From Trebouxia sp. TZW2008 (lineage: Eukaryota > Chlorophyta > Trebouxiophyceae > Trebouxiales > Trebouxiaceae): a stretch of 64,000 bases of DNA. The notes under the pieces are model-generated. The model did not search any database. It was not told the DNA's origin and was given only the letters and a program-made list of their open reading frames with translations. A program made the translations under genes and the position numbers. The DNA lies in contig BDIU01000091.1 of assembly GCA_002118135.1 (NCBI GenBank), positions 1 to 64,000 of the forward strand. Reading direction: 5' to 3'. Shown piece by piece: positions 25,101 through 36,303 of this stretch (position 1 is the first letter of the stretch; every line of letters starts with the position of its first letter).

Positions 25101-25891
25101 AGCCTCTACCAGCAGAGACAGCCAAGATGAACCGCCAACCTCTGCACTATCAGCACCAGTCATATAGGTTACAAATTTAGCAGCTAGCAGCAGATTCATC
25201 GGGCAATGCTTCCTGGGGGCTAATTGCTGATACTGCTGCGTGCTTGGCAGATGATCTCATAACAACATGTGTGGTTTGTACTTCAATATAACGTTCAGAA
25301 AGCATGTGACAATCCAACGTATATAAGATGAGCCAGGTGACATGCATAGCCTGTACATGGCATGACTCCAGTACAAACTAGGCTTGCTATTGTATACCTC
25401 CTGTGCAGCTTTCTGTGCTCGCAGCTCAACCTGGCGCTCAGCCTCCCGCTCTGCCTCCACTCGCTGGCGCTCCCTGGCTCTCCTGACTTCCTCATAGTCA
25501 TTTGGCCTAGCTGGGTCATACTCGTCTTGAACATTCATTGAGAAGAAGCTGTGAGCATTGCCTGCAAGAGAGTCAGTTCTGATGTTAGAATCATCTTGCA
25601 GCAATGCTTGTACGCAGCTAGGCAGTGGGTTGATTGTAGCAGACCTGTTGGGGTGGAGGTGGAGGCGTGATCATTGCTCTCCCTCCTGGCAGCTTGCTGT
25701 CTTTGGGTGGCACTTGTGGGCTTGCCTCTGCCAGCCCTGAGCACCGCTGGAGGTGCACCGAAAAGCGACGATGATTTCCGACTGGGAGGCGCTAGGCTGG
25801 AGGCCGTCCAGCTATTTTGCTTGCTGATACTGGTGGTGTCTTCCTGTGCGGCCGAGCTCTTGGCTTGCGGCAGGTCACCGTACAGACCCAT
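22144..25891 (-). CDS. RBM17: Splicing factor SPF45 / DRT111 (RBM17)
   Basis: Spliceosome-associated factor acting in 3' splice-site choice; the plant form is DRT111/RSN2. Exon 1 starts MGLYGDLPQAK, as in plant DRT111. The next exon has the signature VQDEYDPARPNDYEEVRRARERQR, a charged helix. Then come SGEEAFARRA, a G-patch (MMEKMGWKSGLGLGRNKQ; exon end near 24391), the linker GIVNPLMVQKTDKRGG (about 23434-23553), and the UHM-type RRM (VVLLRNMVGPGEVDPDLEDE; AVRIFVEFERMEQATK). The last exon, 22144-22260, completes the domain (GGRFFGGRTVSATFFDEDRF) and ends KPGEAS. The Arg-X-Phe loop typical of UHM domains is present as GRFF. Convergent with NDUFB9. Interior exon borders are approximate by a few bases. 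Confidence 0.95.
24085..24330 (-). repeat. Partial copies of the SPF45 G-patch exon 3' edge in the following intron
   Basis: Downstream of the G-patch exon (real end near 24391) the intron contains at least two degraded copies of its last bases. The one at about 24245-24290 reads GNPGLGWDRMHL and is followed by a GTAAGA donor-like site. A second near 24090-24120 reads GWGWEAML. A short piece also lies near 24305-24330. The copied part resembles GWKSGLGLGR plus donor. Confidence 0.6.
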
Positions 25892-26573
25892 ACCTGTGAC
25901 TGGCAGCTGTCACGATCACTATTGCATCGACGGCTGAGCCTTGAGCGGATAGGCCGTGTCGTTTTATGTTTATAGGAACGCCACGCTCGCAAGTCGACGC
26001 AGTGGAGTGTCGGAATGTAGGCCTGATTTGTCAATCTGATCGTGTCTGCAGCAGAAATCGCAACAGTATCGTAAATGCAACAAATCGTCTTGCTGCTGAC
26101 AGTATCTGCGCAACAGTCGCCTGCCTCCACCTAGAGCCTGACCTTGTGAAGTCGTCTGGGCAGCTGCTTGACTCATTATGACATAAATGGCTTTGTCGCA
26201 GCAGAAGGGCACTTGCTGCTTCACTTCGCTTCAGCAATGCGGTCAGCTAAGTGCTGCCCTGCAGATGCATATTGGTCACAAGAGCATGCTCAACACGTCA
26301 GCTGCATGGGCATGAAACTCAATGATTACGCTGCTGATCAGTTCTCCACACCAAGCGCCATGCATGCTAACAGGTACCACAGCTGGCATATGCAGACAAC
26401 ACCAAATGTGTTGCATGGACCTGTGCATTATTGCAGCCAGAGAAGCTATGCTGTGAACTCTACTCTCAGAATCATGCCACAACCTGTGCCCGCCCTGTTT
26501 ACTTGTACCAAAGAAGTCAACAGAGACAAGGGCATAGTCATGAGTCCATAGGGGCAAGCCTGAGCTGCACAGC
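25892..26573. other. Spacer between SPF45 and dihydroorotase
   Basis: About 680 bases that hold the SPF45 promoter and the dihydroorotase 3' flank. No supported gene; open frames here are short and lack family similarity. Confidence 0.5.
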
Positions 26574-29500
26574 TCATGCAGATGCGACCTGCCAACTTAT
26601 TGTCTGGCCAGCCCACATGGGCACAACCACTCCGTCGCCAAACTCAAACTGCTCAGGCACTGTCCAATCTGTCTTTTCCAGGGTGATGCTTGCTGTATTT
26701 CTGGGCAAGCCATAAAAGTCTGGACCCCGCTGGCTTGCAAAAGCCTCCAGCCTGTCTAGCGCACTCGCTGTCTCAAATGCATGGGCATACAGGGCAAGCG
26801 CAACAGGTGCACTGTAGATGCCTGCACACCCGCATGCTGCTTCCTGCATCAATATCAAACCAAGCAGTGATTGTGGCTGCATAGCCGACATTGACAAACA
26901 ACAGCAACTGAACACACTCCTCAGGTGCTGCCCATGATCACTTGTCATTCGAGGGCAATCACTGGAGTGTTGCCTTCATGCAATCAGCCATATGGCATTC
27001 AATGCTTCATTCACTGACGCGTATCAATTGGCGCACATGCAATTATAGCACAAAACTCCTACTGAGATTGCGGAAGAAGAAGAGATTGTGGAACAGCAAA
27101 ATAAATATGCAGGATTAATGTGCTTGCTGGTGATTTGGCAGCACCTCATCAAAGATTCACAGTTATGACTGCTCACATGTGCATGGCCTGTGACCAGCAA
27201 CTCCGCAAAGTTAGCGCTCAACTGCATATTGCGTCAGCTTTGCATGGGCAAAACCAGATTTTGCAGCAGTGCGACCGCGTCTTATTGATGTGCTTCGAGG
27301 CGTCACGGCTTGATCTCCATGCCATCTGCTGCCTGTCTTGCCATGCATGCAATACATCATGCACATGTATGGCATATGTAAACGCAATTCAGGGCAGTCG
27401 TACCTTGAGATGCTTGGGGTGTGGAGCACTGTCTGTTCCCAGAAAGAATCTGGGACAGCTGCCTGTTGCAGCCTGCAACACTGCTTCCCTGTGCTCTTCC
27501 CGTTTCAGAATAGGCAGGCAGAAGGAGTGCGGCCTGAGGCCACCCTGCAGCCAAAAGGGCATCTTCAGTGTTGGTGACATGATTCCTGGAAGAGCGATCC
27601 CCACAAATGCGCTGTTACCTAGTGTAAAGATGTTTCTTGCCTTTTACTGCATCCAAAGCCAGCGGTAATCTGGCACTAGGCAGCAAAACAAGCGCACTCA
27701 CACACTCATGACACTGGGTTTAGCAGTGCAAGCTGGCAGCGCGTCATGATTTAGTTGTTTCATATGGTAATTTGCAGGGAGTCAATACATCAGTAGCTTT
27801 GCAGGCTGACTCACCAGAAAGAGAGCATTCCTGTTCAGCAGCATGTGCTGCAGCGTGATGCTTGCTGCCAAGGTGTCCGGGCCTTGCTGCACAAAGTCTA
27901 GACGAAGCTCAACAATTGCAGCAGATGCAGCAGCGCACCCCAACAGACATGCCATGTTTTGGGCGTGGAGCCCATCATGTCATGGCTGTGAGCCAGTCAA
28001 TATGGAATATGTGCAGGCTGCCTCACCAGAAAGAGAGCGTTTCTGTTCAGCAGCATGTGCTGCGGCGTGATGCTTGCTGCCAAGGTGTCGGGGCCTTGCT
28101 GCACAAAGTCTGCCGCATTCATGGTGGTGATATGCTCCATCACAATCTTGAGGTCAGGCACTTGATCAATGATGGGCTTCAGCCTTCGCTCAATGAAGAC
28201 TTTCTCACGGTCAAAGAAATCGACTGCAGGGTTGGTGACTTCTCCATGGACAAGCAACAGGAGGCCTGCCTGCACATCAGGTCAATCTCAGTACTGTAGG
28301 CTTGATTACATGGTCAAACAAGTCAAATGCAGGGACACCGCTTTTTCCATGCACAGGACTCCTGCCTGCTCCCAAAGTCACTCCCATTATTGCAGTCTTG
28401 ATTGTATCCTTCATGGTTGGAGGTCAAAGAAGTCAACTGCAGGGTCTGTGACTTCCCCAGGGATAAGCAACAGGAGGCCCGACTGCACATAAAGCCATTC
28501 TCGGGTACTGCAATGTTGTTTGTATTCTTCCTGACCATACTAGACAGGTCTGAGATAACATGCACCTTGTTTGGCGCAAAAACTATACTATATGAGCTGA
28601 TCATTTGGTCAACCTCCATCTTGAAGCCTGTCACTGATGACTTGCCACAAATATGCTGATGAAGCAACTTCATGTTCTAGGTGCACTCCAGCAATAGTGC
28701 AAAAATAGCAGACCAAAAGTCACACCCTTGCAAAACATGTGCAAGTCTAAAACGAATGCAGAAGGTGTTTGCAACGGAGTGAGGCATACATCTGCCATGG
28801 CTTTGAGTGTTGGAACCACTGCCTGGAAGTCTGTGACCCCAGCATTTGAGTTGGTGGTAGCTCCAGCTGGGTACAGCTTGTAAGCAATGATGCCACTCTC
28901 TTTGGCCTTGTGAACATCATCTGGTGTGGTGCCATTGGTCAAGTAGCAGGTCATCAAAGGCTCAAAGCTGAGACCCTCTGGCACTGCATCCACCACTCTT
29001 TGCTTGTAATCCAGCGCCTAAACACAACAAGTTGCAAAAGTTGTGTGGGTTGGCAGGTCCACATGAAAACTTGCCGTCGGTGCTCGCTTGTCTTTCAGTG
29101 CCTTAAGACAGCAAACAACAAGGACATGAAGCCATGACTCAAGCAAACTGACATGACAAACTGCCATCAGTCCTAACTTGTAGTCCAGTGCCTAAAAATC
29201 ACAAACGGCAAGGAGGTGAAGCCATGACTTGGCAACTTCACGGGACAAAACGCCACCAGTCTCCATTTGCAATCCAGTGCCTACAGAGAACGACGGGCAA
29301 TCAAGTAGCAGGTCATCAAAAGCATCAGCTGAGACCCTCTGGCACTGCAGCCACCACTCTTTGCTTGCAGTCCAGTGCCTAAAGGCAACAAATGGCAAGG
29401 CTTTTGCCGCAAGGAAATAAAGCCATAACATTGACACTCAAAACTCAACAAAGTGCCGTCAGTCCTGAATTGTGCTCCATTGCTGCAAGTCAACAAATTG

Positions 29501-30192
29501 CAGGAAAGTGAAGCCATGACTCAGCAAACTCAACTTCAAGCTGCCATCAGTCCTCACTTGTGATTGCGTACAGCATGACTGAGCAAATCCTTGCAACACA
29601 TCAACATCAGTGGCATTAGCACTGACTTTATACTGTTTCCTGAAAATACATCATATGGCAAGGAGGTCAAGCCATGATTGACAGTTGATTGCTCCTGTAT
29701 GTACCTGGCTGGGCCCTTTGAGCCTGACTAGCATGCGCTCTAATGCATAAATGCATGCATGAAGGCATGACTCTGCAGACTCAAGCAACAACATGCCATC
29801 AGTCCTAACTCACGGACCAGTGCCTGAAGACAACATTGGACAATGAAGTGAACTGCTTATTGTCGTCAATGTAGTCTGTCAGTGCAGCATGAGCATATAA
29901 GTGGCTGGTCTGCCGGTGAGGCAAATACCTGTGAAGCAGACGTGACTGGGGGAACAAGATTTGGCATAATGATGGCTCTGCCAAAATGTTTGGCTGAGTG
30001 AGGGACAACAGACTTGAGCCCAGCACCATCTCTCAAGTGCAGATGCCAGTCGTCAGGCCGGGTGATGGTCAGCTTCTGTGGAATGGATGCTGAGCATATG
30101 GTACCTGTGGCCAGCCTAGGCAGTCTATCTGAAGCACCCGGAGAAGACTTTGTATACGACTCGACAGGTTGGTGAGCGCACAGCATGGTCAT
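26574..30192 (-). CDS. PYR4: Dihydroorotase, PyrC type
   Basis: Catalyses ring closure of carbamoyl-aspartate to dihydroorotate in de novo pyrimidine synthesis; in plants the enzyme is organellar. It is a type II (bacterial PyrC-like) enzyme with all key residues visible: metal ligands in WHLHLRDG, substrate loop [12 protein letters not shown], the carboxylated lysine in [13 protein letters not shown], the histidines of LVHGEVT and [17 protein letters not shown], and the catalytic aspartate in [11 protein letters not shown], followed by GCAGIYSAP. Exon 1 (about 29932-30192) carries an N-terminal extension of roughly 40 residues that may be a transit peptide. Exon 2 starts at 29017, exon 3 at 28269, a fourth lies at about 27416-27553, and the last is 26574-26843, ending SWQVASA. 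Introns contain many exon-edge duplicates. Confidence 0.95.
27813..27902 (-). repeat. Intronic copy of the 3' part of dihydroorotase exon 3
   Basis: A 90-base segment nearly identical to 28018-28110. It copies the exon end encoding [25 protein letters not shown] together with its GTGAG donor. It lies in the intron after the real exon, and no reading frame joins it to the next exon. Confidence 0.85.
28318..28500 (-). repeat. Intronic copies of the 5' edge of dihydroorotase exon 3
   Basis: The stretch 28421-28496 repeats the first about 75 bases of exon 3 (real start 28269), reading [21 protein letters not shown], with the upstream acceptor-like CAG. The His of LVHGEVT is replaced by Pro, so it is not a usable alternative exon. 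A shorter, more decayed copy lies at about 28318-28345. Confidence 0.8.
29150..29500 (-). repeat. Intronic copies of the 5' edge of dihydroorotase exon 2
   Basis: The segment 29295-29382 copies the first about 85 bases of exon 2 (real acceptor at 29017), covering [16 protein letters not shown] and the acceptor. Shorter copies of the acceptor plus first bases (TAGGCACTGGA-like on the minus strand) recur near 29185, 29280, 29475 and again near 29815. They are spaced by similar intron sequence (AACGGCAAGGAGGTGAAGCC-like). Confidence 0.75.
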
Positions 30193-30803
30193 TGATGCCT
30201 ACTTGTCCATGCAGTCTGGTGGCGATGGTACACGCGACGTAGCATACCACCCGGGATCAGAGCTGAGCCGCTGAACGCCATTATGCGCAAGGCGTATGCA
30301 TGCTGTGATCATCAGAAGCGCACATAGAACCGCATTGACGCCGGATCCGCCTTCGCTTGGCTCTACCAGGTCCACATCAGCAGCTGATGCTCATACGCAG
30401 TCTCGCTGGCTGCGCTAGGAGTGGCAAACTGATCTTAAGCAACACCTGCAGCTGTTACAGAAGCACTTGAATAATTAGGTCGACTAGACCTATCGTCCCT
30501 GCTCTTGACGCAGCACAGCAATTTCAATGCCTAGTATCCCTCGCGTGTGTTGATCAGGCGCTATACGCAGATTTCACTGCTTTACAGATTGCATTGCTAC
30601 TGCGTTGGGTGTTTTCGAGCTCTAGCAAAGTCAGCACCGTCGGCATCTTTCGGTCAACGTCGACTGGTTCACCTCTCTGGCGTCGCCTTTCCCACAGACA
30701 ACCGTTTGCTTCTGCTTCACTCACAAACCTGATAGCAAGTTGAACATCTTCCAGAGGAGTCCAAGAGGTCGTTGCAAAGCCGGGTGCAACAGCCCGACCT
30801 GAC
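30193..30803. promoter_or_regulatory. Divergent promoter region, dihydroorotase / CSN6
   Basis: About 610 bases between the divergent start codons. GC is higher than in neighbouring introns. I see no TATA box or repeat. Transcription start sites cannot be placed from sequence alone. Confidence 0.5.
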
Positions 30804-33308
30804 ATGGCAAACCAAAAGAAGAGCCAGCAAAGTTCCTCTGGACTCGATTTTCATTTGCATCCGGTAAGTATTGTCTGGAAGGAGCCAGCTTGAATGTGTT
30901 GGACAACACTTGACAGAGAAGAAATGTGTTGCAGCTTGTTTTGCTTAATGTCAGTGATCACCACACCAGAGCCAAGGCAAACCTACCAGATCAAAATCAA
31001 CCTGCTCCACGAGTGCTTGGATGCTTACTTGGACAGCAGACTGGCAGAGTTGTGGATGTTAGCAATTCATTTGAGTTTGTATACCAGACCACAGATGCGG
31101 GCCTAATCATCGATGATGAACTGCTTACAAAGAAGACTGAGCAATGTAAGCCATGGGTTGCACACCCATCATGATGCCAATGCATAAGTTCACCTGCAAG
31201 CACTCGCCACAAACAGTGGCATCTGTACGAGTTGCATGCAAACATGTTCATCTGACGCGCTGCAGATAAGCAGGTCTTCCCAAATCTGGACATTGTGGGG
31301 TGGTATGCAACTGGTGAAGAAGTGCAGGAGGCTGACATGCTCATACACAGAAAGGTTATTATCTGTCCGTTTGCAGCCATGCTAATCAGTGTTCTGCGTT
31401 GTTTCAGATCAGCCTGACGTCTGCTTTGCCTAAGGCTGAGATGAATGGTGATGAATCACAGGTGATGGAGCTCAATGAGTCACCGGTCTTCTTGCTCTTC
31501 CACACCCAACAGAGTGTGATGCGCAAAGACCTACCAGTCTCCCTTTTTGAAAGCGGTATGTCAAGCACATGCATGATAGTGCTGTTTTACCAATGGCATT
31601 TGTCAGTCACGTATGCAAGCAGACAGCCCCTGTGTGTTTTGTCAAGCCTAGTATTAACAGTATAAACAGATTTTGCATGCTGCAGAGCTACATGTGATTG
31701 ATGACAGGCCATCCTTCATCTTTGTACAAGCAAAATTCACAATAGAGGTATGCTTTCAAAGCAACCTCAATGCATCCTGGTCAGTACAGAGTGCAATGCA
31801 TGATGCAATATGTGATGCAATGTGTGATGCAGTGTGTGATGCAATGTGCATGAGCACAGCCCATGCAGATTGGCAAGACTGCTAGTACAGGTGTATTGGC
31901 AACCTGCAGCATTTGAGAAAGTGATGATTTACTTGAGAAAAGTAGAGCATGCATGGTGCATGCTAGCTTTCAGAGCCAACTTCAAACGCTGCCCGCCGCC
32001 AAACAAGTTGTCTTGCTCAGCCAAGTGACAAATCTGTCTGTAATGCAATTGACCATCTGTCATGTTTGCTTTGTTGCAGACATCAGAAGCTGAAAGGATA
32101 GGGGTCAATCAAGTTGCCAAGGTCCATGCAACAGGCAACCCCACAGGCGCAGACCAATGTAAGTATTATATTGACATGTATTGTATGCATAATTTTGCTT
32201 CTAGTGACAGGTATCTGACAGAAGTATACATCACAGATCTTTCACAAACGGCACTCATAAGGGTGGTTTCTGCTTGATAAAGCAGAAATCAGCAGCTGAA
32301 TGAGGCCTACACTCAATGCATTGCGGCACTGATTGCTGGCATGGTTTCAATGAAAATCCTGAGGCTGTTGGTTTAACTGTGCAGTGGCAGCTCATTTGAC
32401 CTCAATTCAGTCAGCACTGAAGATGCTATCAGGCAGAATAGGCATCCTGTACCAGCACATACAGAAGATGCAAAATGGTAAGCATCTTCTGAGCTTGTAG
32501 CAAACAAGCATAGCTGCTCTTCCCTGTGTGATTGATGACAAATGAGGCAAATATCCAATACAACTGCGTATTAGTCACACAATTTGCTAGGGCCGCCGAT
32601 GCATAAAGGCACAATTGGCATGATCAGGTCTCTGCTTGAGCATAGCCTTCATGTCCATCGTGAAATATCTTCTGCAATTGCCAGTGCGTCAATACATGGT
32701 TTGCGCAATCAAAATTGGGAACTGTGGGTTTTTGGCTACACATGGTATGCTTGCAGCCTCCGCATGCATGGGCAGCTTAAGCACGTAGCTTAAAGTAGCA
32801 ACTATTGCACAGCTTGCACAATGTGCTGAGATGTATTGTTTATTTTGCAGGGCAGTTGCCTTATGACCATGCACTGCTGCGGCAAGCGTCAAGTTTGCTG
32901 CGCCGCTTGCCAGCCATGGACTCTGCACAGTTCAAGGAACAATACATCACGGTGAGGATTGCTCACCTTGTTCAACGCATCTGCCTTCCTGCATCTTTTG
33001 CTGTTAGCTCTGCAACATTCTTACTGTGAATGCTGATACTTTCTGCATCAGCTGATCAAGCACATACAGCTTTGTTGAAGAAGCATGCAACTGAGCTCAA
33101 CATAGTGGTGCTCGCGATGAGTCAAGCCAGCATTCAACCTTGATGCTGGCTCAACAATGTGGATGCTATGCAGGAGTACAGTGATGCCATGCTGTCACTG
33201 ATGATGTCAACAATCACTAAAGGTCTGTATAATGTCAATGAAATGGTGGACAAGTTCAACATGGCATATGATAAGCTAGGGCGGCGGAGGCAGATGCAGC
33301 CGATGTAA
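30804..33308 (+). CDS. CSN6: COP9 signalosome subunit 6
   Basis: MPN-domain subunit of the COP9 signalosome, which removes Nedd8 from cullin ubiquitin ligases. Exon 1 (30804-30863) encodes MANQKKSQQSSSGLDFHLHP. The next exon starts LVLLNVSDHHTRAKA, giving the junction HPLVLLNVSDH known from CSN6. Following exons supply GCLLGQQTGRVVDVSNSFE, FPNLDIVGWYATGEEVQEADM, NESPVFLLFHT, KDLPVSLFE, SELHVIDDRPSFIFVQAKFTIE, SEAERIGVNQVAKVHATG, a helical part (ISGRIGILYQHIQKMQNG-like, then LPYDHALLRQASSLLRRLP) and the end NEMVDKFNMAYDKLGRRRQ. The MPN domain lacks the JAMM metal site, as expected for CSN6 (CSN5 is the catalytic subunit). The stop codon overlaps TGTAA. Confidence 0.93.
31792..31850 (+). repeat. 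Short tandem repeat, TGATGCAATGTG-type
   Basis: Four to five copies of a 12-14-base unit (GTGATGCAATGT) in a CSN6 intron, just after the exon encoding QAKFTIE. It is probably slippage. Confidence 0.85.
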
Positions 33309-34048
33309 ATGAAGGAAGTTAAAATCAAGTCAGAGAATTAAGCAGCATGTTCTATACGCAGGATCAATTGCAGCAAGTCCTTCATGCGGCAATTGAATGC
33401 ATGAATCCAGATTTGCAGCTTGTATGGATGTGTAGCAATGAGTAAGTTCAGTGACATGCAGATCAGCACTGCTGTATCTGGCTACCCAGATGTTCAAAGC
33501 AAACCTACTGGCAGTGAGTTCACGGATGCTGTTTATTCGACTTATGCCAAGCAGACATGAGGATTCAAATCAAATGGGCTTGTGAACTGATGCTGTGTCC
33601 CGGCGCCGGCCCATTATGCAGCATCTGAACACTAGCTGCTGCACAACAGCAACATGCTACGATCTGATTGCTTGTATAACAGCATATTCTGTGCATCAGA
33701 CATCAGACGTGCACATAGCATGACTGACCAGCGGGTCGAGCAGGCTCGAGCAGGCCTGGCTCTAGCGTCACGATGTTGCTGTCTCCTGTGGTTGGAGTAG
33801 GCAAATCGTATGAACAGACCAAAATAGAGACCGTGCCAACTTTTGCTGAAAGCACCTCAAACACAAGCCTGCTTACCAGGTGCGCGTAAGCATTTGATAC
33901 TGGCATTGGCATTGGCATTGGCATTGGCATTGGCATTGGCATTGGCATTGGCATTGGCATTTTGGCATTGGCATTGGTGGACCTTCATGTGATCGCACAG
34001 ACGCACGCACCAACACTGGGCTCCTGATCGCGCTACGTCTTATTGCAA
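33309..34048. other. CSN6 3' flank and promoter of the next gene
   Basis: Contains the probable CSN6 3' UTR and a (GGCATT)n tract (separate entry). A minus-strand frame encoding Met-Pro repeats across that tract is a shadow of the microsatellite. No gene supported. Confidence 0.5.
33901..33978. repeat. (GGCATT)n hexanucleotide microsatellite
   Basis: About twelve GGCATT units with one slip near 33961, lying 70 bases before the start codon of the small membrane-protein gene. It is therefore in its promoter or 5' UTR. Confidence 0.95.
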
Positions 34049-34335
34049 ATGGCACTAACGCCGGTTTATCGTCGACGTCCCAAGGCGCCTGTGAGTGAGC
34101 GTTTTGTGCACAGCGCCGCAACTTTGTTTGCAGCGGCTGAATTTGAGATCCTTGTGATCGGCTTGTTCATTGTTGTGGCTTTTGCGCTGAAGTTTGCATC
34201 GGTAAGCGCGCTTCATATGCTAGCATTGGCAGTCTCAAGCTTGTGTTCGCCACTGTGTCAGTGCTGGTGCAGGTGGACCCAGATCCTACTGGACAGACGT
34301 TTTCAACTAAGCCCTATTTGGCTCGTGACAACTAA
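34049..34335 (+). CDS. Small single-pass membrane protein, unknown function
   Basis: Two exons, 34049-34201 and 34273-34335, joined in phase by a GTAAGC donor and a GGTGCAG acceptor. They give 71 residues. The N-terminal 30 residues are basic and hydrophilic (MALTPVYRRRPKAPVSERF). One clear membrane helix follows (FEILVIGLFIVVAFALKF) and then an acidic/polar tail (VDPDPTGQTFSTKPYLARDN). The 71-base intron and clean borders argue for a real gene rather than chance. I do not recognise the family. An N-in helix with a basic front would suit a thylakoid, ER or mitochondrial membrane, but location is not determined. The next plus-strand gene begins about 45 bases later, so this could in principle be its 5' part, though the TAA stop argues against that. 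Confidence 0.6.
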
Positions 34336-34380
34336 CGTCAGATAGGCTGTTGACTTAGCTTGTCTCTGTTCAGCAACCAC

Positions 34381-35992
34381 ATGCTGCTAGGCTGGCAAGG
34401 TAGCTGCATACATAGAGGCACCTTGGCATACAAGCCTGCAAAAAGCAGCAGCGCACCACGCAGTATAAGCTTCAAAGTGCTTTCAGTCAAGCAGGCAGAC
34501 AAGGAGGCACACCAGCAGACAGACAAGCAGGCAGCCAAGCACGCAGCCAAGCAGGCAGGCAGTAAAAGGCAGTCAGGGAGCAAAAAACAGCTGTTCAGCA
34601 GGAAGCCATCAGGAAGCAAGAAACAGCTAAACAGCAGAAAGCAGGCAAGGGACGCAAGGCGCGCAAGCACCACTACAAAGCCCAAACAGGAAGCAAAGCA
34701 GCCAAAGTGGCAGCAAGCTGCTCTACGGCAGAAGTATAAAGCTGCTGTTGAAGTTAGACGAGGCGATTTTGCATTTGGAAATCCTCCATGGCGCTTGACC
34801 TATGATGTAACAGCAGAGCAGCTGCGCCTTGCTGATGACATCAACGAAGTTGTTGCTCAGGTACAATAGATTTCCTTTTCTACTGCGGCGATGCTTGCAT
34901 GACATCAGTCCTTGCAGCAATTAGCGGTGCAATTGGCGTCACTTATGTTGCTAGCAGGCACTTTCTGCTGTGCCTAGTGTTTTTGCTGCATCCCATGTAT
35001 TGCTCAGCAGGTAATGTGATAAAAACTCATGGACCACACGTATGTCACAGCATGGCAAACTGCTGTTCAGCTGATCAACTCCTTTATTTGCAGGCATGCC
35101 ACAAGTGTCAGGCCAGAGTGGCAATTGACGCAACACCTGTAGGGGCTGGCTTTTTTCTGAAAGGCAAAGTTCATGCGGATGTGCCGCTGCCGTGCACGTA
35201 TTGCAGGACTACGTTCACACACCCAGTCAAGGCCAAGTTCACGGTGCGCACTCAGCAGTCACTTGCCTGCAGACTGTATACAGATTTCTGCTGGCAGCTG
35301 CATGTTGCATATTCTCACGCAAGGATTTTCACATGTTTGATCCACTTGGCGGTCTGGGACAAAGTCTCTTTTCACAATTCATGCTAAAGCTTATGTTGAC
35401 TCGATTGTATGCAGGTCTGGCTGGATCCATCTCTGGATGCAGATGAAGAACCTGAAGATCCAAATCAATTAGCGTTCCCACGAGAAATGCATGCTGTTGG
35501 GCTGGATAGCGAAATCAATGATGCTATATTTGGTGAACTGCCGGATATCAACATGTGCGGCACACCAGATTGCACCATCAAAGGTACGCCCTGTTGACAT
35601 TGAGCAGAGAATCTTCAACCTGCTTAAAGTGTCTTTGCTGCTCAATGTGATGCCTACCATAAAGTTGATGCTATGCCTCAGCCTAGGTGAACCTGGAATG
35701 CGTTTTGCTGCCCGTGCATGGGGGCACTTCACCTGCCTGGCTTGTGCATACCTACATGCACACTCCCTTTCTCTTTTGTGTCTCTGCACTAGCAAAGCAT
35801 AGCATGCAATGTATCTATTGCTTAGACACTTTGCATGTGAATATACTGTGACGCTCTGCAGATGCTGAGCTGGATGACAATGGACTCCCCAGATTGCCTG
35901 GTTTCGGTGCTTCAGATGAGCCAACAGACCACCTAGGGCCAATTGGGTTTGCTGTTGTGCAAAAGATGATAGAACGATATAATCGAAGTTGA
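34381..35992 (+). CDS. YceD/DUF177-like protein, probably plastid
   Basis: Four exons. Exon 1 (start at 34381; a stop lies in frame upstream) encodes a long Lys/Ser/Gln-rich N-terminus and WRLTYDVTAEQLRLADDINEV, with a GTACAA donor near 34860. Exon 2 starts at the acceptor before ACHKCQARV and holds VHADVPLPCTYCRTTFTHPV. Exon 3 gives VWLDPSLDADEEPEDPNQL, INDAIFGELPDINMCGTPDC. Exon 4 ends KMIERYNRS. The order (beta-rich part, PC.YC pair followed by HPV.A.F, acidic DEEP segment, then AI...LP....C..PDC) is that of DUF177/YceD proteins. Their plant forms are needed for plastid 23S rRNA accumulation. The basic N-terminus fits a transit peptide plus linker. The family call is moderate, since sequence identity to known members is low by eye. 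Confidence 0.65.
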
Positions 35993-36303
35993 TGCCTGAG
36001 CCACACTCATGAGAAGACGTGCAAGTTGAATGTGTGCGGAATGAGGAGATGTGTGTTTCTAGCTTGCACAGGTTTTGCAGGGTGTTCACAGGTTCTGACG
36101 GGTGTTCAGTGCGCGTCATGGGCATGTCGAATCAGCTTCTGGGAAAAATTCTTGCTGTGAGCATTATTCAGGACTTCTTCAAACTTTGACAATTTCATGC
36201 AATTTCATTTGTACAACGCATCATTCGTTTGGACAGGCTTGCTGCTTCGTTACCCACACGCTTGACACTTCAAGACCACTGTTAAGTATTGCTGGTCATT
36301 CTG

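Noticed and set aside
33703..34121. Minus-strand frame encoding long Met-Pro repeats (and a Cys-Gln repeat in another frame)
   Set aside because: A by-product of the (GGCATT)n microsatellite.
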